From Argyresthia goedartella (lineage: Eukaryota; Arthropoda; Insecta; Lepidoptera; Argyresthiidae), in NCBI GenBank assembly GCA_949825045.1, contig OX463829.1, forward strand, positions 3,224,001-3,288,000: 64,000 bases of DNA, read 5' to 3'. The position numbers were made by a program, and so were the translations under genes. The notes under the pieces are model-generated. The model saw nothing but the letters and a program-made list of their open reading frames with translations. It did not search any database and was not told the DNA's origin. Positions 53,801 to 63,510 of the stretch are shown here, piece by piece; within the stretch, counting starts at the first letter, position 1, and every line of letters begins with the position of its first letter.

Positions 53801-56800
53801 ATAGGGTAGAAAATAAACCAAATGTGGTGCTGTAAACGTCGTGATAACTTCAAGTGCAGTTACCTGGTTTATGACAAAGGTGTGATGACCTTCTCAGTTA
53901 TGCCCTAGAGTTCTGGATTTAGATTATAGCCCCGTTTGGGACTTATTGATGGTTCCTTATACAGCTTAAAGAATTAAATCAAGGCAAAATCTGCAAACTT
54001 CTGCGTATTTTTAAGTGAAATATTTAGTTTGTCTAATAAACCACGCGGTAGTCCGCTAATATGTCACTTATGTTGCCGATTTTTTATTCTATAATAAATC
54101 GCCAAGCCATTAGGTCAGCTGTCAAATTCATTTGGTTTCACCATAGCACAGATATTCTCATGAAAATACATTTTTGGGAACAGACAATTGACTTATTTTC
54201 TTAGACAATTTTTTCGTTATAACTTACGAAAGGACCATCAATTTCGTGTCTGAACGTGACGCGAAGATGATGCTGTTTCGGCACAATATAATTTATCTTG
54301 AGAAACTGATACAACGCGTGGATGGAATAAAATAATGTGATTTTTACTGTATTAAAAACTAACTCCCACCTTTACCCATTTACTCAATACTTCTTTTTGC
54401 GGGATAGCAGGCTAGCCAGTCGCCGCAACTGTTTGTTTAATAACTTATAAACTCAAGAACGATTCATTTAATAAAAGCTTATTTATAAACAAAAATTCAT
54501 TACAATGGCATATTACCGTATAAGAGTCAAATATCAGGGTTCCATTATTAAAATAACTTCCTTTTATCATCTTTTTTATTGAGTAAAAGGTATTTATTTT
54601 TGGACCAGTAGATTTTTGTGACGAATTTGCTCCGCAACTAAGTGTAAGATTAGACAGAAAATTGGCAATCCAGCATGAACTGATCGTAAATCTACAGAAA
54701 TCATCATGACAAATAAACAAATGTCATTGACACGACGTCATAACTTAAAGCATGGAAATGCCTTTGTGTGTAATCGTGGGAAAACCCTCTACCCTTGACA
54801 CAGTAAGATTTTTTGTACTTTTGAATACATAATTGATGCAATTTCGTCGAAATGTAATATTTTTGAAATATTTGACTACTCTACGTACGGATGGCATGTT
54901 TCGAGTTGTTCTATTGTATGTTTTTCCTGTTTAACATATATATGTGATGCTACATCATAGCCCAAAAGTCTAGATAGACTCCCACATAGTAGACTTGACT
55001 CCTATAATCATCTGTGGGGCCATAAAAATGGCCCGCGATTTTGAGCCTTATAGGAGTCAAGTTATTTAATATCTATTGAATTACTATATAACTACTACTA
55101 ACTAAATAACTGACAGTATGGGCCTCTGCCAGCCACCTGGTGTGGGACTCCATGGCGCAATGTTTGTATGTTGTTTTGGTAACGTAGGTAAACCTATACA
55201 AAACCATTAGAATGCTAAATATGTCACTATGTTCGCATTTCTGTTAGACATCGACCACACCGTAGAAACTCTTGTTAAAATACAATATGAAACCTTCTTT
55301 TTGTTCAAGGCTGAGCCCAAAGAGGTTTTGATGCGAGTTTGTAAGCTTTTTTTAACGCTACCAAATCCAAGTCTATTAAAGTGTAACATTCACCTGATTG
55401 AATCACGCAACGAACTATAGCAACCTTCACATTGAATAATCATTTAACATTAGACACGGGTTATTGGACAATGTTCTATAAAAACAAGTAAACACAATCC
55501 AATAGATCATTTTCTGTAACAACCTTTGTACAAGTTCATTACCATTTTTTTGGACCATGAAATTATCCGGGTGTCACGCTTTTATAACTTTTAATGATCT
55601 ATCTTTAATAATTACATTATTATAAAACCCTTTTTTGTAGAATCAAGTTTTTGTAGTTCGATTTCGTCACAAGGAAACAATGAAATGCAATAAATCAAAT
55701 CCGTACTCTTTTTGCCACTCAAAATTAAGGATTTGAATAACCTAGAAAGACTATGAATGTTGTTAGTCAACTAGTTTCATGCTGAGTAATTTGGGTTAGT
55801 TAGAATATTGTTGCAATTTCATTGTTCCTTCATAATGTTCATTAACATAGCTTGCACTCAGTTTTCAACCTATGTTAATGAATGTCATTAAAATACTACA
55901 GAAGTTTAGTTTGATGTAAGATTGTTTGGCAATGTGTGTGGCTCTATTACTGAAGCAAAATACCTTGAACTAAATTGAGGGTGACTTCAGAATCCTCTTA
56001 GACAAACGTTAACAAAAATTACATTTAATCTTCTACTCGCCCTTAAAAATAAAGCAAATAACAAACTATATTTAAAATATAAAATATGCTCCTAACAAAT
56101 AATAGGTCCTGGCTATTCGTGACGTCACCGTTTCTGGTTACCTTTCCCCAGTATGGGGCCAGATGCAATCTATGTGCCGATATATAAATGTTTATGTTTT
56201 TTGTCAACAGCCGCACCAATAGCCGTTAGCAAAGTTGCGTACACCACCAACCACGGTCTGGGCGGAGGCTATGGCGGTTATGGCGGTTATGGCGGTTATG
56301 GCGCCGGCTATGGCGCGGGTTATGGCGGCATCGGATACAGCGGTCTTGGCGGATACAGCGGTCTTGGCGGATACAGCGGTCTTGGCGGATACAGCGGTAG
56401 TCTTGGTAAGTTTGAGTGTGAAGGGATAATTTGACTGAATAAAAATACCTAGATATGAAACCTATCCTAAAGTTTTAAAAGAAGAGTGATGGGCAGAGAC
56501 TAAAGACCTCCTCTTGTTACTATCCTGGCATACATCTCGCGCTTCCTCAACATTCATTAGTATCTTCATACAAGCTCGCCGGTTACTTCTTATGTGGTCC
56601 TTCATTAACAAATCGCCGAATTGGTCTTTGTAGGACTTTCTTGGGTATCCACACCGACGGCTCCATTCACACCCGGTGTCCAGTTGCTCCACATATCCAA
56701 AGATAATACTTTTGAAAATTACTGCCAGATTGTATTAAATGTGTAATATATCGAAGTAAGCAACAGGATTGTAAAGTATTTGTAATATTACAAATATATT

Positions 56801-58440
56801 TTTATTGGTTAGCATAGCACTGAGCTAGCTTGGTGGAGTATGGCTCAATCTTACTTATATACGGGTAAAGGCCTCTGCCCCTCGATGAGGACATTAATAG
56901 GCTACATTTATTCATTATTTTTTACTTTGCAGTTTCTCAACGGTATACCGTAAACTAACCTGCATCAGTTATATTGACACTTTTTGGCAAGGAACCCAAC
57001 AGAGGGAAATAATTTTAGTCCTTTCATTAGTGTAAACAAAAAGTGATAAATTAAGAATCCAATTATAAATCGGTCAACTCATGTATAAGCAAGACAATAG
57101 GCTGCGCAGGAAGCGACAAAGCCGCTGAAGGCATTGTTGCTAATTTGCTGTTTAAGTGCTATTGCAGCTAAAATGCGGATATTCTGACCTCTTGGATACA
57201 TTTTGCTAGTACCAGCACAGCCACGATCACGGGGCTTGATTCTTCTAGCAAAATAACAACTTAATGACAACAACGTGAGAAGGACGGTCCACTTAGGTAT
57301 TGTATATTTAAGCTACCGCAGTGTTTTACCCCAAAAGATTACTTCTTTTAATGAAACTTCTAAGTTAACCTTGGTTCGACCAAATCATGGACTGATTTTA
57401 CGATATGGCCACGACAGATACATAAAGTGGACCGCCACTGTCACGTCATAGTTACTGAGTTACACCAAACAAATAATTGTAGTGTAATCCTAACACACAC
57501 ACACAAAATATCTACGGTAGTTGAAATCATAGGTCTAGGCAACACTCAAGAAACTCCTTCGTCAACCTTTCTGGTTGAAATATGGTGTGGACATGCTTTG
57601 GCGTTGGTCAAAGGAAGCAAGGTCTATACTTAGACATGCTAAATCAAATTGGTGTGCAATTTTGTCGCTATAAAAATCCAACATTGCCAGTACCGAATAG
57701 TTTATGGGAAATTGCTTTGTTGCTACATACTAGATGTACAAAATTGATAAACTATGAATCTGACTTGACGCTGAAAATTATAGTCTGTTCATATATTACA
57801 ATGTTCTAGATTCTCGCTTTATTAGAGCTCTTAGTTGCTAGCTCATCGCTTAATACAACTCTACCATAAGCCTTTTCTTATCTTGAGGATACAGAGATAT
57901 ATAACACAGAGTTGTCGACGACTAGCTACTTAACTTCAGGTGGATAATTACCCGCACTGAGCCATTGCAGTGGAGACTCAATCTTAATTGCATTCTAGTA
58001 AACACCTGTACACCTCGAAAGATTCGCTAATGGGGTACAATACGATTAAAATCATTTAAAGATTCGGCTTTTCTCGGATATCATCGCCTAAATTCGATCT
58101 CTCTCTCTCTCTCTCTGATGAGAGATGATAGATTCACGACAATTTCCGATGTTGGCCGAATCATTAACTGATTTTAATCGTATTGTACATTGCACCCCTC
58201 GGAAGACACGCTATAGTGGAACTAATGGATCATTTATTTATGTTTTTTTTTCTAGGAGGCTATGGCGGTCATGGTCATGGCTACGTCGGCGCACCCGCAG
58301 TCAGCTACGCTAACCAAGTCTCTTACAACGGCTATGGCGGATACGGACATGGACTGAGCGGGTCCGGTGCTGGACTGGGCGGTTATGGCGGCGGACTCGG
58401 TGGCTACGGCGGCGGACTCGGACATTACGGACACTACTAG
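47882..58440 (+). CDS. Glycine-rich secreted (cuticle-type) protein, four exons
   Basis: Exons 47882-47893, 51881-52115, 56211-56405 and 58256-58440 join to 627 coding bases (208 residues and stop). All introns start GT and end AG (donors GTAAGG, GTGAGT, GTAAGT; acceptors ATCGCAG, TCAACAG, TTCTAG), and phases agree (0, 1, 1). The protein begins MKFLVIAVLAISGLACA, a clear signal peptide, then EEAKKTEKR with a dibasic site, then GLG, GYGG and GYSGLG repeats to the tyrosine-rich end GHYGHY. The stretches APIAVSKVAY and APAVSYANQVSY recall the AAPAV-type motifs of insect cuticular proteins. I infer an extracellular structural role in cuticle or a similar coat; chitin-binding R&R residues are absent. 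The exons are much richer in G and C than the surrounding DNA. Other secreted glycine-rich proteins, including silk-like or antimicrobial ones, remain possible. Confidence 0.8.
47894..51880 (+). other. Intron 1
   Basis: 3987 bases, AT-rich. It carries a minus-strand SINE-B at 50476-50725 and a SINE-C tail fragment at about 49755-49800 (CCTTTTCTCATATGGCAACG). Short frames inside have no known domains and the stretch 47900-49750 shows nothing I recognise. Confidence 0.7.
50476..50725 (-). mobile_element. SINE-B copy in intron 1
   Basis: The minus strand reads GACCCGAATGGCCGAGTCGG, GGGTTCGAGTCCCGGTGGGG, ATGAGAACGGATGTTTGTAC, AGGGAATCCTAGTTTGGGGC and an (ATT)n tail. Near full length and one of the best conserved copies. 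Confidence 0.75.
51881..52115 (+). CDS. Exon 2 (signal peptide, dibasic site, glycine repeats)
   Basis: Reads VIAVLAISGLACAEEAKKTE, KRGLASSLGYGGLGG and further GLG/GGG repeats, ending GHGY plus one base. An open frame extends upstream of the acceptor, but the signal peptide fit with exon 1 decides for splicing at 51880. Confidence 0.8.
52116..56210 (+). other. Intron 2
   Basis: 4095 bases. It holds a 14-base inverted pair CTTGACTCCTATAA (54994) and TTATAGGAGTCAAG (55049), a repeat piece near 53630 shared with 12012, and a SINE-A 3' part at its end. No additional exon was recognised. Confidence 0.7.
56106..56208 (+). mobile_element. SINE-A 3' part abutting the exon 3 acceptor
   Basis: GTCCTGGCTATTCGTGACGT, CACCGTTTCTGGTTACCTTT, AGTATGGGGCCAGATGCAAT and GTGCCGATATATAAATGTTT. 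The tRNA head is missing. The last bases TTTATGTTTTTTGTCAACAG include the intron polypyrimidine tract and acceptor. Confidence 0.6.
56211..56405 (+). CDS. Exon 3 (GYGG and GYSGLG repeats)
   Basis: 195 bases, phase 1 on both sides, so it could be skipped without a frame change. Reads AAPIAVSKVAYTTNHG, GYGG repeats with a 9-base period, then GYSGLG from a perfect 18-base repeat at 56333-56386 and a fourth changed unit. Confidence 0.8.
56470..56700 (-). pseudogene. Possible LINE reverse transcriptase C-terminal remnant
   Basis: The minus strand reads WSRRCGYPRKSYKDQFGDLL, RACMKILMNVEEARDVCQDS and KRRSLVSAHHS. Its G-x-P-R-x-x-(F/Y)KD block and a late RR resemble the C-termini of some LINE polymerases. 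The match is weak. Confidence 0.3.
56835..56930 (+). mobile_element. SINE-C tail type 2, 5'-truncated
   Basis: GGTGGAGTATGGCTCAATCT, GGGTAAAGGCCTCTGCCCCT and GGACATTAATAGGCTACATT with an AT-rich end, as at 17240 and 63220. Confidence 0.55.
58256..58440 (+). CDS. Exon 4 (C-terminal glycine/tyrosine repeats)
   Basis: Completes a glycine codon and reads GYGGHGHGYVGAPAVSYANQ, VSYNGYGGYGHGLSG and GGYGGGLG repeats, ending GHYGHY and TAG at 58438-58440. Confidence 0.8.
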
Positions 58441-58622
58441 ATTCGACGACGGTTTTATGTGCTCTCTATAATTCCTTCTGTTCCTTGAATGTTTTGGATT
58501 TTGAACGAATATTTTAAGTCTTCTTGTTGTTACGGTATTTTTTGTTGATGTAAAAATGGTTTTATAAACTATTTCAACAGAAGGAAGATTTACTGCCAAA
58601 ATGATATGGACTTTTGAAAATG

Positions 58623-58695
58623 AATAAAAATACTCTGTGACCTGCATGTATGTAAGCTGTGAGTTTTGTACATAATATTATTTTGTCTGAATAAA
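58623..58695 (+). terminator. Two poly(A) signals of the glycine-rich gene
   Basis: AATAAA at 58623-58628 and at 58690-58695, 183 and 250 bases after the stop codon. Confidence 0.7.
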
Positions 58696-59100
58696 AAGGT
58701 TATTTCTATATCGAATGCACTGTTGTCATTTCCATCTTTATTTAAGTATATGATGATCATTTAGAGTATATAATAATTAAGCAGTTTAAAAATAAAAACA
58801 CGCACGTATTTGTCACAGTAAAACTAATCAAAAGAGTCCAAATTTGAGGGGTTTACTAGAAGCCATTGAAGAGTTCCAGTATCCACCCCCAGGTATCATC
58901 ACTAGATCAGATCAGGTTGATAGTATCATAATATTGCATTATCATCGAACTTACATAATTATTCAAAATTTTAGCTCCATCGGAAACAGTAGGCCAAATT
59001 TAACTTTCAAGATTTGTTTACAATTGCTTACTTCCTTAGTTACAAGTGAACCTAGTAAATGCGTTTAAAAAATAAAGCACAAATTAAATTTGAATTAAAA

Positions 59101-59138
<38 letters not shown>

Positions 59139-59504
59139 CCTAAACAAATCCTGAGAAAGTACGGTTAGCATTTAAAAAAAGTTAACGCTTATCCAACCAA
59201 CGATGCTCCAAAAAATATTTAGAATCGCAGCTGAACATACTGAAAGGTAGCTAACTGGCCAAGCAAGTCTGTTAAAGTCACGTACTGAAGGTAGTTTCCA
59301 AAATACATAAAAACCCGAGCTGGGAATGTTTTTGTGCCCGCTAACATGTGCTTACATTATGCAGGTTACTTCGCCTTTGTACAGATCCAACTGCTTACTT
59401 TCTTTAGGCCAAAACACAAATACTACAGAAGTTATAAAACAGACAAATAACGCACAAGCATTGTTCCCACAGCGACAGTTTTGCCCACGGTTAGCCACTA
59501 ATAA
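58696..59504. other. Intergenic stretch with a (CA)n microsatellite
   Basis: (CA)17 at 59102-59135. No gene was recognised. Confidence 0.5.
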
Positions 59505-59610
59505 GGTTCTTAATTTTGCGCGACAGGGGGTTAGTCCATCGCCACAGCTATGGAGATATTAAGGTTTCCTCAAGATGTCTTCCATCACGACTATCCACTA
59601 TGACCACAAA
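59505..59610 (-). mobile_element. SINE-C middle fragment
   Basis: ACAGGGGGTTAGTCCATCGC, CACAGCTATGGAGATATTAA and TTTCCTCAAGATGTCTTCCA match the middle of 5402-5701. Confidence 0.5.
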
Positions 59611-59984
59611 AGCTAAACTTCATAATAATATAATACGCGCTCAGCAAGGCTCTCATATACGGATACGAAAATGATCACAAATCACTCTGACCGTCTGTTG
59701 TTATGACAAAAGTCTATGGGTGCGTGTGAAGAATGAATTATAGTAAGGAACGGATTTAGGTGGGTTGGCCCACATACCCAGCTAAATCAGTTTTTACTTC
59801 TGTTTATAAATATTTTATGTTAGGAGCATGTCCTTTCGTCCATACAAAGCATTACCCGTGCTTTAAATATGGATACAATCGTGTAGAACGTGAAGAGTTT
59901 CACAGAGAGTCTAATTCTCAGTGTATATTGTTTTATTTTGTATTTTTATTTTGCAACTGAATACTTTACACATACAGACAGACA
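59611..59984. other. Unclassified stretch
   Basis: No recognised feature. Confidence 0.3.
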
Positions 59985-60115
59985 GCGTCACGCCTTTTCC
60001 TATAAAGGGTGGCAGAAGCACAATCGTGCCCACGTTTAGCCGGTTATTCAATACCCCGCTTTTGCGACAGGGGGCTAGCCCGTCGCCTAGGGACACTTCG
60101 GTGTTATCCGAATTG
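59985..60115 (-). mobile_element. SINE-C tail type 1 fragment
   Basis: GCGTCACGCCTTTTCCTATA, GGGTGGCAGAAGCACAATCG and GGGGGCTAGCCCGTCGCCTA. The tRNA head is missing. Confidence 0.55.
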
Positions 60116-60194
60116 TTGTTAATTCCTAGAATAACAGAATGTAGTATTTCTACACTCATCAGATAAATACTAATAAAGTACTAGGATATATAAT

Positions 60195-60930
60195 AGAAAG
60201 GCTTGGAAGAAACATCCTTAACATTAACTTAGGTAAAACAAAGCTGATGTTATTTGCTCTGCGAGGTGACCCGAAATATAACCTAATTGATTGACATTCT
60301 GGTCAAACCATAGACGAAGCAAAGGTCACCAATTTTCTAGGTCTGCAAATTGTCAATAATCTTTCATAGAAAGAGCAAGTTAACAGCGTTTGCAAAAGAT
60401 TGGCATAATGCTCTTACGCACTATACAGACTTTCAAAGGTCACAAACTAAAAGGCTGCTGTACTGCATTACACGCCAATGCAGGATCAATCTTAAGATAT
60501 GGTGTAATATTTTGGGGTCACTCAACCGATAAAGTAAGAGCCTTTGAAGCCCAAAAAAAGTGTGTTAAAGCCCTGTGCAAACTAAAACAAATAGTTACGT
60601 GCAAGCCTCACTTCATTAAATTGAAAAATCTAACATTCCATTGTCTCTACATTTTTGAAATAGTCAAATTTGTAAAAAGTAATTTAGGGTTGTTTAGAAA
60701 TGAATAGCATTCGATATGCCGATAAGCTAGGCGTCGCAAAATGTAAGAGCTCCCTCGCAAGAAGAAACATATTTGGAATGGCTCCGATAATCTATAATGC
60801 CCTTCCTGATACAATAATAAGGTTAGACAATTTACAGGCATTGAAGAATGCTTTCTTTAATTTTTTTAACAACAAAGCATATTACAGTGTCACAGAGTTT
60901 TTACAGGACAAATTAAAAACATGCAATTGA
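60195..60930 (+). pseudogene. Non-LTR reverse transcriptase thumb and C-terminus remnant
   Basis: Reads INLGKTKLMLFALRGDP, TIDEAKVTNFLGLQIVNNLS, then in other frames AGSILRYGVIFWGHSTDKV, EAQKKCVKALCKLK, LKNLTFHCLYIFEIVKFVKS, and SLARRNIFGMAPIIYNALPD followed by YYSVTEFLQD. This is the usual order after the YADD box in Jockey/CR1-group polymerases. At least four stops and two shifts. Confidence 0.65.
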
Positions 60931-60973
60931 CATCTTATATGGACAACAACTGCTATCATGTGTAATTTATTAT

Positions 60974-61372
60974 TTTATCTACACAGGTATCATAAACCCT
61001 CTTTACTGCGTCTAAAAACTGTACGTTACGACCAGCATAATATCATACTACTTGCTAAAAACTCATTTCTTATCTTAATATTGATACATTATGACCATAG
61101 CGTATCAATTTTCGACAATTAGTTATTTCGACATTCAAATTTCGAACGCCGATTTCGACGCAGTTTGTCTGTGAAGTTGATACTACTGAACAAGCTTAAC
61201 AAGTGCAGAGCAATTATCAATGCCACCATGCCGGTCGAACATGCGGTTCCTGAACACATTAAGGAGAGCTTATGAAATGTATGTAGATAAACTAGTGTAT
61301 GTAACTGTAGATAATTAGGCATTAAAACTTGTTTTAATGCCCTCCATTATGTATCAGTCACATCAACTACTA
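60974..61372 (+). mobile_element. Hairpin MITE copy F, palindrome deleted
   Basis: It starts TTTATCTACACAGGTATCAT and ends CACATCAACTACTA. Where other copies hold an 81-base palindrome, this one reads GGCATTAAAACTTGTTTTAA followed by TGCC (61318-61341): the arms have closed directly on each other. Confidence 0.75.
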
Positions 61373-61604
61373 TTTTGTAGGACTTGCTTTGATCTAATTT
61401 GAGAGTTGTATAATTGTATCAGTTTACTTTCCATACAAATTATTATTATTATTTTTCGCCTTAGTTAAATTGTCATACATCATCAATAGACATTATAATT
61501 GTAACTACTAACTGTCTCTCGGCGTGGCTTTTTTCATTTTTCTATTTTATGATTATATTCTTCACAACATTAGCACATCCTTAAAGGATAAAATGCAGTT
61601 AAGT
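61373..61604. other. Unclassified AT-rich stretch
   Basis: No recognised feature. Confidence 0.3.
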
Positions 61605-62313
61605 TCAAAAATAGATCCGGTACCCGGCGGTTTCTGCACTTTTTCAGGATCCGGCCGGATACCGGATAATGATGCCGGATAACGGGTAATGCCGGATAAT
61701 AATGTTAACAAGAAAAAAACTAACCGTTTTCATAGGAAAATGTTTATAAAACTTTGTACTTAAATCAACATATATTTTTAACAAATGTATTATTAAATCG
61801 AGTCTTTATTTCTCATTTACTATTTCTAATTTATTATTTCTTTAGTGCCAAAGTACCAGCTTTTCTTCTTTTCCACCACGTAAAATTTTGGACGGGCACA
61901 ATTTACACTTGCTTGTGGCTTTAGGGGCCAGCATTCCAAAGTGCTTCCAAACTTTTGATCTTTTACCAGAGTTTGGCATGATTATTGTTAATTTAATTTA
62001 ACTCAAAATCTATCAGTTCTCGTAACGAAAATAGCACCCGACAAATAACTCGTAAACAGATTATGCATAAATGAACAGAACGGCGCGCGGGCGGGATGCG
62101 TTTGCGCTACTGCCTGCCGTCGCTAGACGGACACGCTGGCACCATCCCTCCCCTCTCTGCTTCACCCCGCACCGCTTAGGCCTTCCGAGCGGTGGATTTT
62201 AAAGGCATTTTAATGCCGGGTAATTTTGCCGGGTACCCGGCGGATTCGGCAAAAATTATGCCGGGTACCCGTTACGCATTACCCGGCCAAACCAGGATCC
62301 GGCCCATCTCTAC
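61605..62313 (-). mobile_element. hAT-like element, non-autonomous
   Basis: The right end, read on the minus strand, is AGAGATGGGCCGGATCCTGG followed by TTTGGCCGGGTAATGCGTAA, similar to hAT ends of the CAGNGNTGGG kind. Both ends carry clusters of GCCGGGTACCCGG and GCCGGATAA motifs. A BED-finger start is the only coding trace. Confidence 0.55.
61842..61979 (-). pseudogene. Truncated BED-type zinc finger of a hAT transposase
   Basis: 45 codons on the minus strand: MPNSGKRSKVWKHFGMLAPK, ATSKCKLCPSKILRGGKEEK, LVLWH and stop. SKVWKHF followed by CKLC is the first half of a BED finger; the distal His pair and the catalytic domain are absent. Confidence 0.55.
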
Positions 62314-62369
62314 TTTTGATTAGAACTACCCAGTACCTATCTTACTTGACGATTGCGGTAGCCGAGTAG

Positions 62370-62635
62370 GTTGTAAATATGTTGTAGGTAATATGTTATA
62401 GGTAATATGTTGTATAAATATTTTGTAGGTAATATGTTGTATAAATATATTGTAGTTAATATGTTTTAAGTAATATTTTGTAGGTAATTGGAGGTAATAT
62501 GTTGTATAAATATGTTGTATGTAATATGTTGTATAAATATGTTATAGGTAATATGTTGCATAAATATGTTGTAGGTAATATGATGTTGTAGGTAATATGT
62601 TGTATAAATATGTTGTAGGTAAATGTTGCCTGCGG
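62370..62635. repeat. AT-rich minisatellite, GTAGGTAATATGTTGTATAA units
   Basis: Units built from TAGGTAATATGTTGTATAAA and TATGTT, roughly 20-31 bases, vary in length. A single further unit (GTTGTATAAATATGTTGTAC) appears at 62999-63018, beyond the LINE fragment. Confidence 0.65.
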
Positions 62636-62925
62636 CTGGCGCGGCAGCGGCAACCGCGGAAGGCAACAAGAGGCGCATATATGCAGCTCTTGGGCTGGGC
62701 ACATATTTGTACCATTTGGCGACGAGACACTCTGGCCATGGGGTCCAGAAGCGTGAGCACTTTTAAAAGAGCTTTCTAAACGCCTGTTCGACGCCTCGTG
62801 TGACCAGAGGGCTGGAGCCTTCCTTGGGCAACGGCTGAGTCTCGCCATACAGCGAGGCAACGCCGCCAGCCTTCTGGGCACCCTGACCGCCGACTGCGGC
62901 AGCGATCTGGCCCAGATTTTTTATT
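62636..62925 (+). pseudogene. LINE ORF C-terminal fragment inside a minisatellite
   Basis: Reads AEGNKRRIYAALG, then in the next frame HIFVPFGDETLWPWGPEA, a stop, ALLKELSKRLFDASCDQRAG, AFLGQRLSLAIQRGNAASLL and GTLTADCGSDLAQIFY-stop. This is the C-terminal signature of a non-LTR retrotransposon group frequent in Lepidoptera. It is GC-rich (unlike its flanks), with one shift and one stop. Confidence 0.6.
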
Positions 62926-63219
62926 AAAATTAATTTCTTTATTTTTTCACATATATCTGTACATTTGTAGATAATATATGCAAACTGTAATTTAACATGT
63001 TGTATAAATATGTTGTACAATATGCCAATATTGTACAATATTTGTAGTTATTATGCAAATTAATTGTTTACTTTTGCTAACAAATTATAATGCGCTGTGG
63101 CTAGTTTCAGTTATAAATATTATTATCTACATCTACTATCTAAAGTCTGGTGTTCTGCTAACTAAATAAGTAATATGTATATGGATAAGTTAAGATTTTT
63201 TTTAAATAAATACATAAAA

Positions 63220-63510
63220 ATGTAGCCCATTAATGTCCCCCCCCAGGGGCACAGGCCTTTACCCAGATTCGAATAAGATTAAGCAACACTCCACCCCGCT
63301 GTCTCAGTGCGGGTTGGTGGATGGGTTTGTATAACCACTACCACGTAGCGATAGTAGCCGGGACCTACAGTTCATCGTGTCATCCGTAACACGGAACATC
63401 CGATATTGTACTTGAGATAAATAAATTATCTCATTGATACATGGTCATGATTCGAACATGCATCTCCTTTATGAGAAGCAAGCGTGAAACCCATTGGAAC
63501 ACGGAGCTCG
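63220..63510 (-). mobile_element. SINE-C copy, tail type 2, near full length
   Basis: The minus strand reads GAGCTCCGTGTTCCAATGGG, B-box region TGTTCGAATCATG, CATGTATCAATGAGATAATT, CTCAAGTACAATATCGGATG, CCCGGCTACTATCGCTACGT, CAACCCGCACTGAGACAGCG and GGACATTAATGGGCTACATT. Its first 90 bases equal the head of 5402-5701. Confidence 0.65.

Larger units (their letters stand above)
56406..58255 (+). other. Intron 3
   Basis: 1850 bases. It holds a possible LINE C-terminal remnant (minus, 56470-56700), a SINE-C tail type 2 (56835-56930) and a (CT)n tract at 58098-58116. A minus-strand frame at 57079-57273 has no domain I recognise. Confidence 0.7.

Noticed and set aside
57079..57273. Minus-strand 64-codon frame inside intron 3
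   Set aside because: No motif, no splice continuation and ordinary AT-rich composition around it.
58252..58647. Minus-strand 131-codon frame across exon 4
   Set aside because: Antisense to the GYGG repeats; low-complexity SAAVATES-type residues follow from the repeated codons.
62456..62881. Minus-strand 141-codon frame (MPRRLAALPRCMARL)
   Set aside because: It runs antisense through the LINE fragment and then the minisatellite (TTYLYNIL repeats).
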